A stretch of 64,000 nt of DNA from a virus (IMGVR_UViG_3300036861_001106:1-64000); one strand, 5' to 3'; shown: positions 53,296 to 62,347, counted from the first letter of the stretch. The notes: a model not told the origin generated them from the letters alone. Made by a program: numbers and translations.

Positions 53296-54269
53296 ATGGC
53301 CGCTACCTTTCTCGTGGAACCAGCGTAACGGAGCGAGCGGCACGGCGACAGACCTCGGATCAAGCGGAAATTTGGCTTCAAGAAGTTGGCCCCTCGCGTA
53401 GGAATGCGTGAGTGAAAACGGCGTGAATTGCGGGAAGCCTACAGCGAAGGCCATGGTAATCCGCAGCCAAGCTCGACAGGGCACTGGTTGTCGAGAAGGT
53501 TCAGAGACTAGAGGGTGAGTCCCAACAATAAGCCCTCCACGAGCGCGCCGCACCCAGATCGGGTGATGAGATAGTCCAAGCATCGGGGAAACCCGGTGAA
53601 CTAGAACTTCAAGACCACGGACACGACGGGGATTGGAGATTACGCCGCGAATCCGGTCTCAGCCGGCTCGAACTCAATGGAAGTCGTACTGCGGATGCAC
53701 TTCACAGGGTCTGCGGCCCCTCCAGCCTGAAAGGGCTGGTCGTGATGGCGTGAATTCGGGGAAGCCTACAGCGAAAGCCATGGTAATCCCGACCCAAGCT
53801 CTCCAGGAATGGTGAGAAGGGCTAGAGACCAGAGCAAGTAGACGAGACCCGTCGAACGCTCCACGAGCGCGCCACACCCCTCGGGGTGATGAGATGGTCC
53901 GACACTCCGTGGAAACGCGGAGAGCCTTGGATAAAGAGCCAAGGTGTAACTGGTGCCTTCAACCGCATCGCCGACTTCCGATTCTGGCAATCGACGGCGT
54001 TCTCGCCGTCCACCGGCTTGCAGGTCTTCTGGTCCGGCACGCAGGTCATCTACCTGCAGCCGACCACCGGCACGTCGTCCATCGCCACGTCGTCCATCCC
54101 GACGACCGACCCTGGCACGGCGAACGTCAGCGTGGGTGGCTCCCTGACCGGATGCCTGACGACATCTGGTTTTACGGACCACATCTACCTTCAGCTCAGG
54201 ACTGCGTCCAACGCTGCGGCAGGTGACACATCGCTCGGAACTTTCACGGGCAGCTACACTGAGAACTAA
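53296..54269 (+). CDS. Small structural protein split by two group I introns
   Basis: Proposed exons are 53296-53315, 53631-53710 and 53947-54269, which join in frame to 140 codons. ATG 53296 has AAGGAGGTG seven bases upstream; the unspliced frame stops after ten codons. Exon 1 encodes MAATFLV, exon 2 IGDYAANPVSAGSNS and VVLRMHFTG, exon 3 TGAFNRIADFRFWQS and a Thr/Ser-rich remainder typical of small phage surface proteins. Exon 1 ends in the U of a U-G pair, and intron 1 can only end at G53630 to keep frame. The exact ends of exon 2 and start of exon 3 are less certain. Confidence 0.65.
53316..53630 (+). ncRNA. Group I intron 1
   Basis: About 315 nt. P1 pairs exon CTCGT with GCGAG (53333-53337), with the splice-site U on G. 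The core strings AATTGCGGGAAGCC (P), AATCCGCAGCC (Q), GTTCAGAGACTA (R) and GATAGTCC-like S element all occur in order. P4 is TGCGG with CCGCA, P7 pairs GACTA with TAGTC, and a P9 hairpin carries a GAAA tetraloop (CATCGGG, CCCGGTG). No reading frame of note lies inside, so it depends on an outside endonuclease for mobility. Confidence 0.8.
53711..53946 (+). ncRNA. Group I intron 2
   Basis: About 236 nt, closely related to intron 1 in its core (both hold GGCGTGAATT, GGAAGCCTACAGCGAA and GCCATGGTAATC). P4 is TCGGG with CCCGA and P7 GACCA with TGGTC, covarying with intron 1. P2 (CCAGCC with GGCTGG) and P9 (CTCCGTG, GAAA, CGCGGAG) are clear. P1 is short (GGGT with GCCC). The 3' end is placed at G53946; G53943, G53952 or G53955 would also keep frame. 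Confidence 0.75.
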
Positions 54270-54270
54270 G

Positions 54271-54465
54271 GTGCGTGCCACTGTCAGAATCCTGATCGCT
54301 GCCCTGGCCCTCTTTGCCAGCGCCTTCTGGCTCGCGCTCTCCGGCGTCATCTGGCTCGACTGCCCGTGGCTCGGTGCCCTGATGGGGGCCCTCGGGGGGC
54401 TCGCCTTTGGGGCGGCCCTCTGGCTGCTCGGGGTGCTCGACGAGGGGGCCAATGGCGCACACTGA
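54271..54465 (+). CDS. Small two-span membrane protein
   Basis: A 64-residue protein with two hydrophobic helices (LIAALALFASAFWLALSGVIW and LGALMGALGGLAFGAALWLL in part). GTG 54271 follows the split gene by one base. It has the size and topology of a holin, but no partner lysin is adjacent. Confidence 0.55.
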   Translation: MRATVRILIAALALFASAFWLALSGVIWLDCPWLGALMGALGGLAFGAALWLLGVLDEGANGAH

Positions 54466-54673
54466 GCTGATGCAGGTCACCTTCAGCGGGTACTGCTGGC
54501 GCTGCGGGGTGCGGCGGTTCAACGAGGTCTGCCTGGAGTGGCCGGTGCCCAAGGACTGGCTCGTCAGGGCCATCACGCGGCTGGAGGGGAGGGGCTGGTG
54601 CTTCGTCGATGGCACCAGCGAACACACCGCGCGGGCGTACTGCAAGCAGTGCGTGGAGGCCACGGAGGGGTGA
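54452..54673 (+). CDS. Small zinc-binding protein
   Basis: A 73-residue protein with CWRCG and CKQC about 45 residues apart, plus a third Cys between them. ATG 54452 overlaps the previous gene by 14 bases. It continues the theme of small Cys-pair proteins. The function is unknown. Confidence 0.55.
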   Translation: MAHTELMQVTFSGYCWRCGVRRFNEVCLEWPVPKDWLVRAITRLEGRGWCFVDGTSEHTARAYCKQCVEATEG

Positions 54674-54933
54674 TGAGCCTGCGCGAGACCAACTTCGTCC
54701 TGGCGCAGCGAGCGCCCACCAGTAGCACCCTGCGGCTGGAGACGGCAAGCGGCGACCTGGTGACCGCGCGACCCTGGGACCGCGTCAAGGTCCCCCTGCT
54801 GGTGCGGTGGTGTGGCCGGGTGTTTCAATTTCAGTTCAACTCCTGCCACAGCCGCATTCACAACTTCCGCGAGCTGGCCCCCGAGGACGCGGCAACTGCC
54901 GTGGGGAGCTTTGAGGTGCACGAGCTTGAGTAG
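54673..54933 (+). CDS. Hypothetical protein
   Basis: An 86-residue beta-rich protein (STLRLETASGDLVTARPW, LLVRWCGRVFQFQF). ATG 54673 overlaps the previous stop (TGATGA). No family is recognised. Confidence 0.5.
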   Translation: MSLRETNFVLAQRAPTSSTLRLETASGDLVTARPWDRVKVPLLVRWCGRVFQFQFNSCHSRIHNFRELAPEDAATAVGSFEVHELE

Positions 54934-54943
54934 AGGAGGTTCC

Positions 54944-55738
54944 GTGACCGAGATTGAGCTGACCGAGGCCCCCCGGGAGGGTGAGGCGCAGCGCGGGGAC
55001 TTTCGCATCCAGATTGCCCCATGCAACGTGACGGGGGAGCGCGCGAAGGTCATCAGCCACATGGCGGGCACCATCGACCTGGAGCTGGACAGCGGGGAGC
55101 AGAAGTCCCTCGACGTCTGGGTGAGCTACAGCGCCGAGGGGCTGGCGACGCTGCAGCGGACCCTGGAGGCAAGCCCCTTCCCGGTGGACCTGCCGACGGC
55201 GGAGGAGATTCGGAAGAACGTGAAGTACCAGTGGGTGGCGCACTACGCTGACGGGGAGGTTGTGGCGCAGTTCCCAGACGACCTGAACCTGGGGCACCTG
55301 GACCTGCCGCGCGTGCAGCGCCTCGTGCTTGAGCCGCGGGGGGAGAACGTCGACGGGCTGCCCCACTTCTGCCTGGACCGGCAGTGCGGCTTCCAGTACC
55401 TGGACCTGACGGGCATGTGGCAGCCCCTCTGTGACAAGGCGACGCGGGCCCCGTTGCCCTGCCCCACGGTGCCCTTCCACCTGGAGTACCAGCGCCGCGT
55501 GCACGTGACCTTCGTCGCGGGTCCCGGGGTGGAGGAGTGCTTCCCCCCGAGCGTGCGCCAGGAGCTGGGGTGGCGCGTCGACTGCCTGCACGGCGACGCG
55601 CAGGAGACCTGGTTCATGATCGCCGTCGAGGACAGCGACGGGACGTGGCAGGTGTGCCGCCAGGAGCCCGTGGGGTCACGGCACTTTGGCCCGCGGGTGA
55701 TCCCGGGTGACGTGCGGTTCATGGAGCCCTACGGGTGA
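54944..55738 (+). CDS. Hypothetical protein
   Basis: A 264-residue protein, mixed with many strands (TIDLELDSGEQKSLDVWVSY, RVHVTFVAGPGVEE). GTG 54944 has AGAGGAGGT upstream. It lies among tail-region genes but has no recognised motif. Confidence 0.5.
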   Translation: MTEIELTEAPREGEAQRGDFRIQIAPCNVTGERAKVISHMAGTIDLELDSGEQKSLDVWVSYSAEGLATLQRTLEASPFPVDLPTAEEIRKNVKYQWVAHYADGEVVAQFPDDLNLGHLDLPRVQRLVLEPRGENVDGLPHFCLDRQCGFQYLDLTGMWQPLCDKATRAPLPCPTVPFHLEYQRRVHVTFVAGPGVEECFPPSVRQELGWRVDCLHGDAQETWFMIAVEDSDGTWQVCRQEPVGSRHFGPRVIPGDVRFMEPYG

Positions 55739-55809
55739 GCCCCGAGGTGATCCTCCTCGACTTCTGGTGGCGCCTGCGCTGGCCGGCGCTGTGGCGGCTG
55801 CAGTGCTGA
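55735..55809 (+). CDS. Possible 24-residue Trp-rich peptide
   Basis: GTG 55735 overlaps the previous stop and opens a short frame with five Trp and several Arg (LLDFWWRLRWPALWRL), a likely membrane-active amphipathic helix. Its stop overlaps the next GTG. The chain of overlaps supports it, the size does not. Confidence 0.35.
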   Translation: MSPEVILLDFWWRLRWPALWRLQC

Positions 55810-55964
55810 CCGACGTGGAGCGGGCCGAGGCGCGCCTGCGGGCCGCCGCCGCCGTGGCGGACGAGCGGGACCGCACGACCGTGCGGGGCAGCGACCTGCA
55901 GCTCCTGCTGGTGCTGCTGACCAGCCTGCGGGAGCTGCTGGCGGACTGTCGACCGAGGGACTAA
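55803..55964 (+). CDS. Small helical protein
   Basis: A 53-residue helical protein (VERAEARLRAAAAVADERDR, LLLVLLTSLRELL). GTG 55803 overlaps the tiny upstream frame. It could be a Rz-like or coiled-coil accessory protein; there is no direct support. Confidence 0.4.
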   Translation: MLTDVERAEARLRAAAAVADERDRTTVRGSDLQLLLVLLTSLRELLADCRPRD

Positions 55965-55967
55965 TTG

Positions 55968-57665
55968 ATGGCTTGGCTTGTGGGTAGCTCAGACATTGCC
56001 AACCTCCGCGCGGACCTGTACGCCCTGTTGAGTGGCACCATGGCGGCTGGCACGCGCGGTGGTGGCCAGGCGGGCAATGGCGTCACCGTCGGTGGCACTG
56101 ACGCCTGGACGGCACTGGACGGGACCAACTTCATCATCCGCAGCCAGCGCACGGAGAGCCCCTGGACCTCGGAGTATGGACTCTACCGCGGCGCCCCCCG
56201 CTTCGCCGCCCGCACCACCAGCACAGTCTTCCAGTCCGCCATCCAGACGCAGCTTGGCAAGCCTGCCTTCAGCGGGGCCTACTCGGGTGGCACCGCGCGG
56301 GTCTACCTCGCGGCCTTCGTCTCGACGGCCAACGGCACCCCGGGCTCCCTGACGGGCACCGTCATCACCTGGACCCTGGTGAATGCCGACACGGCGGCCA
56401 CTGTGGCCTCTGGGACGACGAGTGCCTGGTCCGGGTCCACTGACACCAAGCTCATTACCAATGGCATCTCCCTCACGCTCACCCTCGGCGGCAGCGACCA
56501 GTTCGTGGGTGGTGCCAACGCCGTGCTCTGGCTGCGCGGCTACACCACCACGTTCACGCAGGGCATCGACTACTTCCCCGAGGCAGCAAACATCACCGGG
56601 GGCATCACGGTCTCCAACACCAGCGGGGGCAGCAACAACTACACGGGCGGTGGCACGGACTACACGCTGGTGCAGCAGGTGCACACGCACCCCATCGCCG
56701 TCGCCGACGCCAACACGATTGCCCCCTTCAGTGCCATCCTCGACTGGGGTGGCAACGGCTGTGGCTGCGGCATCGCCTGGAACGCAGGTGGCTCCCCGCC
56801 GGCAGTGGGGGCCAACTACTTCATCCCGGCGGACTACTCGCTGTACGGTGCTTACTACCAGGTGCCCAACCTCGTGGCCTCCACCGACTACAAGCTGACC
56901 GGGGCACCCATGGACGCGTGGGATGCCACGCTGGCGGTGGGCCGGTGGGTGATGACCAGCTCGACCACGACGCCCAAGTCCACGGTCAACACCACCCTGT
57001 TCTACGGCCGCGTGTTCAGTGGTGTGGGCCAGCCGACGAGTACCTTCATCAACTTCTGGATCAGCGTCAAGTCGGACAAGATCGTCATCATCCTCCGGGG
57101 TGACCCGGGGCAGAGTGGGCAGGTGACGATGCTGACGCTGCAGCGCGCCACAGCACTGGTGGCTGCCGACAAGCACCCGTGGCTCTTCGCCTGCACGGGC
57201 TCGGCACCGAGCACCGACGGCTGGTTCGCCTACGAGGTGACCTCGAAGTACACCTACGAGCAGCCCTACTACGGGACACCCGCCACGACCGTGACGAGCC
57301 TGGGGCTGGCAATGTGGTCTGGCCTCCTCTCCAGCAACGCAGGCCGCACCGTGTTCGCCGGCATCCCCACGGCCAGCCTGCCGATTCAGAACCCCAACAA
57401 CTTCGACCTGCGGTTCTGGCTCTACTCCATCTACCCCTACTGCCTCAAGGGGGGCAGCAACCTCGCAGGCACCTTCGACGTGACCAAGAACGCTGGCATC
57501 CGCAGCAAGCTGCAGGGCATCTGGGTCATCGCCCTGGACAACTTCTCCTCCCTGGACACTCTGGCTGACAGCTCGGGGAACTACCTGCTCTTCACCCCCA
57601 ACTCGGCCTTCGGGGCAGGCTCGGGGTCACAGGCGTACACAGACCTGGGCGTTTTGAACGAATAG
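55968..57665 (+). CDS. Large structural protein, tail or appendage
   Basis: A 565-residue protein rich in Thr, Ser, Gly and aromatic residues, with an N-terminal SDIANLRADLYALLSG helix and a long beta-rich body (TARVYLAAFVSTANG, ITWTLVNADTAATVASG). Composition and place in the tail region suit a virion surface or baseplate protein. ATG 55968 overlaps an in-frame TTG. No enzymatic motif is seen. Confidence 0.55.
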   Translation: MAWLVGSSDIANLRADLYALLSGTMAAGTRGGGQAGNGVTVGGTDAWTALDGTNFIIRSQRTESPWTSEYGLYRGAPRFAARTTSTVFQSAIQTQLGKPAFSGAYSGGTARVYLAAFVSTANGTPGSLTGTVITWTLVNADTAATVASGTTSAWSGSTDTKLITNGISLTLTLGGSDQFVGGANAVLWLRGYTTTFTQGIDYFPEAANITGGITVSNTSGGSNNYTGGGTDYTLVQQVHTHPIAVADANTIAPFSAILDWGGNGCGCGIAWNAGGSPPAVGANYFIPADYSLYGAYYQVPNLVASTDYKLTGAPMDAWDATLAVGRWVMTSSTTTPKSTVNTTLFYGRVFSGVGQPTSTFINFWISVKSDKIVIILRGDPGQSGQVTMLTLQRATALVAADKHPWLFACTGSAPSTDGWFAYEVTSKYTYEQPYYGTPATTVTSLGLAMWSGLLSSNAGRTVFAGIPTASLPIQNPNNFDLRFWLYSIYPYCLKGGSNLAGTFDVTKNAGIRSKLQGIWVIALDNFSSLDTLADSSGNYLLFTPNSAFGAGSGSQAYTDLGVLNE

Positions 57666-57688
57666 TTCGGCTGTAAAAGGAGTGCGCA

Positions 57689-58054
57689 ATGGCCTCGTTT
57701 GACTTCAACCAGACCGCCGCCGTGATCGACGGCACGACGACCACAACCTACCAACCAGTCGACTTCACCGACGCCAATGTCGCAAAGCATCTGGAGAAGG
57801 ATGTGAACGTCGCCGCGCTGGCCACGGACGCGGAGATCAGCCTGGACGGGCTGACGGTGAAGCACCTGCGGCTGGTCTGCGGGGCCACCATCTCCGTGAA
57901 GCTGAACGGCACGGGCAACACGGCCATCGCGTTGACCCCGAACGCCGACCACCCGGCGGTGCTGTGCCTCATCGGGTGCAACGTGACGTCGATTCACGTG
58001 ACCAACACCGGCGCCTCCGCCGTGGAGTTGAAGCTGATCGCAATGGCTGAGTAG
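57689..58054 (+). CDS. Small beta-rich virion protein
   Basis: A 121-residue protein: KHLRLVCGATISVKLNG, AVLCLIGCNVTSIHVTNTGA. This strand pattern is common in small decoration or fibre-adaptor proteins. ATG 57689 has AAAAGGAG upstream. Confidence 0.5.
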   Translation: MASFDFNQTAAVIDGTTTTTYQPVDFTDANVAKHLEKDVNVAALATDAEISLDGLTVKHLRLVCGATISVKLNGTGNTAIALTPNADHPAVLCLIGCNVTSIHVTNTGASAVELKLIAMAE

Positions 58055-58063
58055 AGGAGGAAC

Positions 58064-58267
58064 ATGGGCAACTGGGCAATCACCATCCAGGGCATTGGTG
58101 CCCATCACAACAAGCTTAACTCGGGCGACGCCAACCGGATGGCCCGGAGATTTGTCCGGCAGTTGCGGAACGCGGGGCACACCGTCGTGCGGGCTGACTT
58201 CACGCACGGGGCCAACGAGGACCTCTGCGACGAGCACCTGGCACACCCGGACGATCGGCTAAAGTAA
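58064..58267 (+). CDS. Small hypothetical protein
   Basis: A 67-residue protein with several His residues (GIGAHHNKLNSGDANRM, FTHGANEDLCDEHL). ATG 58064 has AGGAGGAAC upstream. The alpha/beta pattern recalls small nucleotide- or signal-sensing modules, but nothing can be named. Confidence 0.5.
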   Translation: MGNWAITIQGIGAHHNKLNSGDANRMARRFVRQLRNAGHTVVRADFTHGANEDLCDEHLAHPDDRLK

Positions 58268-58298
58268 GATTCTTCACGCGCGGCGAAAGGAGTAGGCA

Positions 58299-59201
58299 AT
58301 GCCCGAGCAGACCCTCGACATGCGCGCCTACATCTTGCCGCGCTACACCCCCACGGCCTTTGGTGACGCCCCGGACGACAGCATCGGTGGCATCGCCACC
58401 ACCGACGCGCCCCCCGCGCTCGACTACTACGAGGGTGAGCAGGAGCAGGCCACCACCCGCGGCGACGCCAGCCTCCCCGTCTACATCTGGGACCTGGGCG
58501 TGCCCACGGTCGGTGGCGTCGTCACCGTGCGCCTGCGGATGCGGGCCAACATCCGCAAGACGCAGGAGCAGACGATCCAGCTCCGCGCCAAGGTCACCAA
58601 CCAGGTCCTGCGGCAGATCCAGATTCGTGCCTACGTCGTGCGCCCGGTGCGAAAGACCATCAGGATGCGAGCCCGGATCTTCACGGGCGTCTCCACCAAG
58701 ACCATCCGCCTGCGCGCGAACGTCCGCAACACGGTGACCCGCACGCTCACCATGCGTGCGTCGATCCAGCGGCCCAACTTCCAGATTCAGCTCCGGGCCA
58801 GGATCACCAAGGCGGTGTCGCAGACCATCCAGCTCCGCGCGGCCATCACCCCGCAGACCCTGCAGAAGATCGATCTTAGGGCCAACATCCAGGCAGTGGC
58901 CACACAGTCGCTGCAGATGAGGGCAAGAATCCAGCCCTTCACCGACCTGCAGATGCGGGCGAGGATCCGGCAGGTCGTCTCGACTACGCTGGAGCTGACC
59001 TGGAACGCCGCCGAGCCCCTGCGGTCGCCGCTGCTCCTCACCTGGAACGCGGGCGAGGGCACGCGGACGTCACACGTCATCACGATGCGCGCGATGATCG
59101 TCAGCCCACGCAGCACGACGGTGGAGCTGGAGTGGCGGGTGGAGGCGCCGGTACCCGAGGGGCCGGTCACGGAGCCGATTCAGAAGCTGGAGACACCCTG
59201 A
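58299..59201 (+). CDS. RARI-repeat protein 1
   Basis: A 300-residue protein whose residues about 75-245 are a run of roughly ten repeats of 13-18 residues ending in (M/L)RAxI or (M/L)RAxV: TVRLRMRANI, TIQLRAKV, QIQIRAYV, TIRMRARI, TIRLRANV, TLTMRASI, QIQLRARI, TIQLRAAI, KIDLRANI, SLQMRARI, LQMRARI. The regular spacing suggests a beta-helix or solenoid shaft with an Arg ladder. The gene at 59406 shares the repeat. ATG 58299 has AAAGGAGT upstream. It is probably a fibre or baseplate shaft. Confidence 0.6.
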   Translation: MPEQTLDMRAYILPRYTPTAFGDAPDDSIGGIATTDAPPALDYYEGEQEQATTRGDASLPVYIWDLGVPTVGGVVTVRLRMRANIRKTQEQTIQLRAKVTNQVLRQIQIRAYVVRPVRKTIRMRARIFTGVSTKTIRLRANVRNTVTRTLTMRASIQRPNFQIQLRARITKAVSQTIQLRAAITPQTLQKIDLRANIQAVATQSLQMRARIQPFTDLQMRARIRQVVSTTLELTWNAAEPLRSPLLLTWNAGEGTRTSHVITMRAMIVSPRSTTVELEWRVEAPVPEGPVTEPIQKLETP

Positions 59202-59398
59202 TGCCAAGTTCAGAGGACTTTGAGCGGGTGCGCCCTCTCCTGCGGGAGGCAGCGCACTTGTGGAGCAACTACCGCGACTTCTACCGTCACTTGACGGTGG
59301 AGGAAAGGGTTTACTGCCTCCCACCCTCCCTGGTGGAAGATTTTGAACGGCTGGGGAAGGTGATCGGCGACGTCGATCTGACCATGGCTGACATCTAG
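59201..59398 (+). CDS. Small helical protein
   Basis: A 65-residue helical protein (DFERVRPLLREAAHLW, LVEDFERLGKVIGDV) between two repeat proteins. ATG 59201 overlaps the previous stop. The function is unknown. Confidence 0.5.
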   Translation: MPSSEDFERVRPLLREAAHLWSNYRDFYRHLTVEERVYCLPPSLVEDFERLGKVIGDVDLTMADI

Positions 59399-59405
59399 GG
59401 GCTAA

Positions 59406-62339
59406 ATGGCACGCTACGGTCTTGTCATCGCGCTCGACACAGGGCGCCTCGTGCAGATTGACCACGACACTGGGGCGTGGGTCCGCAACTACGGCGCCCT
59501 GAACGAGACCTGGGCCGGCAACGTCAGCGACTTCGACCCGACCACCGGGCTGCCCACCCCGGAGGCCCTCGGCGCGACCGACACCAGCAACCCCTGCGGC
59601 ACGACGGCGACCAGCGCGCTCGCCTACCTGCTGGACCCCAGCACCTGCCGCGTCCTCGCCTTCGACCCCCTCACCGGTGACCTCTATGCCACCTTCGGCG
59701 GTCGGCGCGGGATCGGCAGCGGCAAGATCACCCCGGACCCCACGCGGCGCTCCATCATCGCGCTCGCGAATGGCAAGATCTGGGTCACCGACAATGCGGG
59801 CGACTTTCTGGTCCAGTTTGCCACCGGGGGCACCTTCGAGGCGGACCACGCCATCAGCGGGTGGGCCACGGCGCTCAGCCTCGCCTTTGACCAGTGCACG
59901 GGCTTCGCCTTCGACGTGGCGCGGCAGCGGTACTGGGCACTCGTCGGCGCCACCGCCACGACGTACCTCATCGAGCTGGACACCAGCCTCGTGCCCACCG
60001 GCACGGTCATCGACCTCACGACGCGCCTGGCCAGCAGCCTCGGCATCACGGTCAGCGGCCACGGTGGGAGTGACCTGGGGCGTGCGCAGACCCGGGGGCT
60101 CTTCTTCCACAACGGCTACCTGTGCCTCACCTCCACGACCTACGTCGTCAAGGTCGACCTCACCAACAGCAGCGGGGATCAGCTCCTCAAGACGTTCGCG
60201 CAGGACGTCGGCCCGGGCGCCTGGGCCAGCGATGGGACCGAGTTCTCCTTTGTGGGGCGCGACCAGGTGGACGGGCAGCCAGTCGTCCACGTCCTGACCG
60301 TTGCCACCCTGGCGGAGCGCACGTACGGATTCCAGGTCACCGTGGACGATGGCGACCCCACCCACGTGGCTGCGCCGTGGGACTTGACCGTCTCCCCCAA
60401 CGTTGAGGACCCCAGCACCCGCACCAGCCGGGACCTGCAGGTCCGGGCGCGCATCCAGGCCACCGCCACGCGCGGCATCCAGCTCCGGGCCAGCATCCGC
60501 AACACCGTCCCGCGGACCCTCGACGCCCGGGCGCGCATCCTCCAGGGGGCCATCCAGCAGCTCACGATGCGGGCCCGCATCGTCGAGGCGACGACGCTGC
60601 TGGACCGCATGACGACGGCCTGGACGCTGGAGGACAGCGTCGGCAGCTTCAGCCGCGGGCTCACCCTGAGCTGCGCGGCCAACCCGGGGCTGGCGGTGGG
60701 GGACACCGTGACGCTCTACGCGGGCTACAACGACCCCGTGGACGGACCCACCCTGGTCAAGGTCTTCCACGGCGAGGTGGACGACGTCACCGTGGCGGAG
60801 GAGGCGGACTCCGCCCTCTACACCTTCACCCTGCGGGATGTGGGGGCCAAGGAGGCCAACAGCCGCCGGGTCACCCGCACGACGCAGACGCAGTTCCCGC
60901 GCACGACGACCGACGTGCCGTCGGTGAACGCGAACAACGCCCTGCTGGACCATGGAATTCTCAACCTGCCGGACTTTGAAGCTGGCGTAGGCGCTGGTGC
61001 CCCAGCCTTCTCCTTCTACGGCAACTTCACGGCGCGGGACGTGTCGCCCATCCAGGTCCTGCAGCAGCTCACCGAGCCGTGGAACCTGTTTGCCAGCAAC
61101 CAGTACTACCCCACTGTGCGCGACGGGCGCACCTTCAGCCAGCACATCAACTGGGCCAACCCACCAGCGGATGGGTACCGGCTCCCCCGGGCCCGGCTGA
61201 CCAGCCAGGTGCTGAAGCAGCAACGGTACATTGAATCGCCCAACCTGGTGGGGCTGGCCATCCAGGTGCGCGGCGCGACCTTCACGCTGCAGATCATCGA
61301 CCAGCTCGGGCCGCAGACGCGGATTGAGTACATGCGGTCGCTGGCCCAGAGCGACGTCACGACCCCCAGTGCCAGCAACATTGGCACCACGGCCTTCGCC
61401 ACCGAGTACGTGCTCACCGAGACCAGCAACGTCGAGGAGACCTGGGGGGACAAGGTGCTGTCGCGCACCTCCGAGACCTACGAGTCGCGGTTCACCTCCA
61501 CGGACGGCGGCGGGGGGGGCACGAAGCTCATCCACCGGGAGGTGGAGGCCAACCTGTACTTCGAACCGCCCGGGGACCTTGGCTTCGACTCCATCCAGAC
61601 CTCCAGCGCGGGCCCCTCCCCGCTGGCGCTGCCGCTGCAGGTCAACTCCATCGTGTCCGGCATCGACCCCACCGACTCGGTCTTCCGGGAGCTGCAGCGC
61701 ACGCAGACGAACTACTACTACGATGCCAAGAACAACCTTGCGGCGGAGAGCACGAGCGTCACCCTCTTCGATTCAAGCACCAACACCTGGAAGCTGGACA
61801 GCGTCCAGCAGCGGTTCCACAGCGAGACCACCGGGGGCAGCACGCGCACGCGGCGGCTCTCCTTCGCCAACGACGATGGCACGCTCACCTTCGACACGGC
61901 GGATGGCCAGCAGGTCGGGGGACGCCGGCCCAACCCGGCCCTCATCTCGGGCCTCGCCTCGGTGGTGACGTCGCAGGCGATGTTCCCGATCCCTGACATT
62001 GTGGTCGACTTTCTCGGCTCGCACGTTAGCCTCCCGGTGGCCACGCCCACGTGGCTCTACGAGAACCCACTCCTGGGGCAGGACGACTGCGAGACGGTCT
62101 ACAGCTTGGCGGTCACGGAGCAGGGGCTGCAGGCCAACCCGCTGGTCCGGTGGGAGACGATCGACTTCGCGGGGCCCTTCGACCCGAACCTGCAGTCGGG
62201 CATGGCCCTCCAGTTGGAGCGCCAGCCCGGGGTGTGGGTGGACTACTGGGTGGAGAGCGTCGCCCACAGCTACACGGCGGACGAGGCACTGTCCCGGGGG
62301 TCGGCCAAGAGGATCACAACTGACCCGCTGCCAGCATAG
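59406..62339 (+). CDS. Baseplate hub-like tail protein with N-terminal propeller and RARI repeats
   Basis: A 977-residue protein. Residues 1-340 repeat short blades of the type LAYLLDPSTCRVLAFDPLTGDLYATFGG and IIALANGKIWVTDNAGDF in fragments, as in beta-propellers. Residues about 341-400 hold four RARI units (LQVRARI, IQLRASI, LDARARI, LTMRARI). From 400 on, SRGLTLSCAANPG, VGDTVTLYAGYND, VKVFHGEVDDV and YTFTLRDVGAKEA match tail hub (late control gpD/gp27-like) domains. It would sit at the tail tip. ATG 59406 lies seven bases after the previous stop. Confidence 0.6.
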   Translation: MARYGLVIALDTGRLVQIDHDTGAWVRNYGALNETWAGNVSDFDPTTGLPTPEALGATDTSNPCGTTATSALAYLLDPSTCRVLAFDPLTGDLYATFGGRRGIGSGKITPDPTRRSIIALANGKIWVTDNAGDFLVQFATGGTFEADHAISGWATALSLAFDQCTGFAFDVARQRYWALVGATATTYLIELDTSLVPTGTVIDLTTRLASSLGITVSGHGGSDLGRAQTRGLFFHNGYLCLTSTTYVVKVDLTNSSGDQLLKTFAQDVGPGAWASDGTEFSFVGRDQVDGQPVVHVLTVATLAERTYGFQVTVDDGDPTHVAAPWDLTVSPNVEDPSTRTSRDLQVRARIQATATRGIQLRASIRNTVPRTLDARARILQGAIQQLTMRARIVEATTLLDRMTTAWTLEDSVGSFSRGLTLSCAANPGLAVGDTVTLYAGYNDPVDGPTLVKVFHGEVDDVTVAEEADSALYTFTLRDVGAKEANSRRVTRTTQTQFPRTTTDVPSVNANNALLDHGILNLPDFEAGVGAGAPAFSFYGNFTARDVSPIQVLQQLTEPWNLFASNQYYPTVRDGRTFSQHINWANPPADGYRLPRARLTSQVLKQQRYIESPNLVGLAIQVRGATFTLQIIDQLGPQTRIEYMRSLAQSDVTTPSASNIGTTAFATEYVLTETSNVEETWGDKVLSRTSETYESRFTSTDGGGGGTKLIHREVEANLYFEPPGDLGFDSIQTSSAGPSPLALPLQVNSIVSGIDPTDSVFRELQRTQTNYYYDAKNNLAAESTSVTLFDSSTNTWKLDSVQQRFHSETTGGSTRTRRLSFANDDGTLTFDTADGQQVGGRRPNPALISGLASVVTSQAMFPIPDIVVDFLGSHVSLPVATPTWLYENPLLGQDDCETVYSLAVTEQGLQANPLVRWETIDFAGPFDPNLQSGMALQLERQPGVWVDYWVESVAHSYTADEALSRGSAKRITTDPLPA

Positions 62340-62347
62340 GAGGTACG

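Noticed and set aside
53633-53815. A 60-codon open frame starting at 53633
   Set aside because: It runs across exon 2 and the core of group I intron 2, so it is not a separate gene.
59070-61535. An 821-codon open frame on the minus strand
   Set aside because: It mirrors the RARI-repeat and hub genes and reads as Arg/Gly/Val-rich shadow sequence without motifs.
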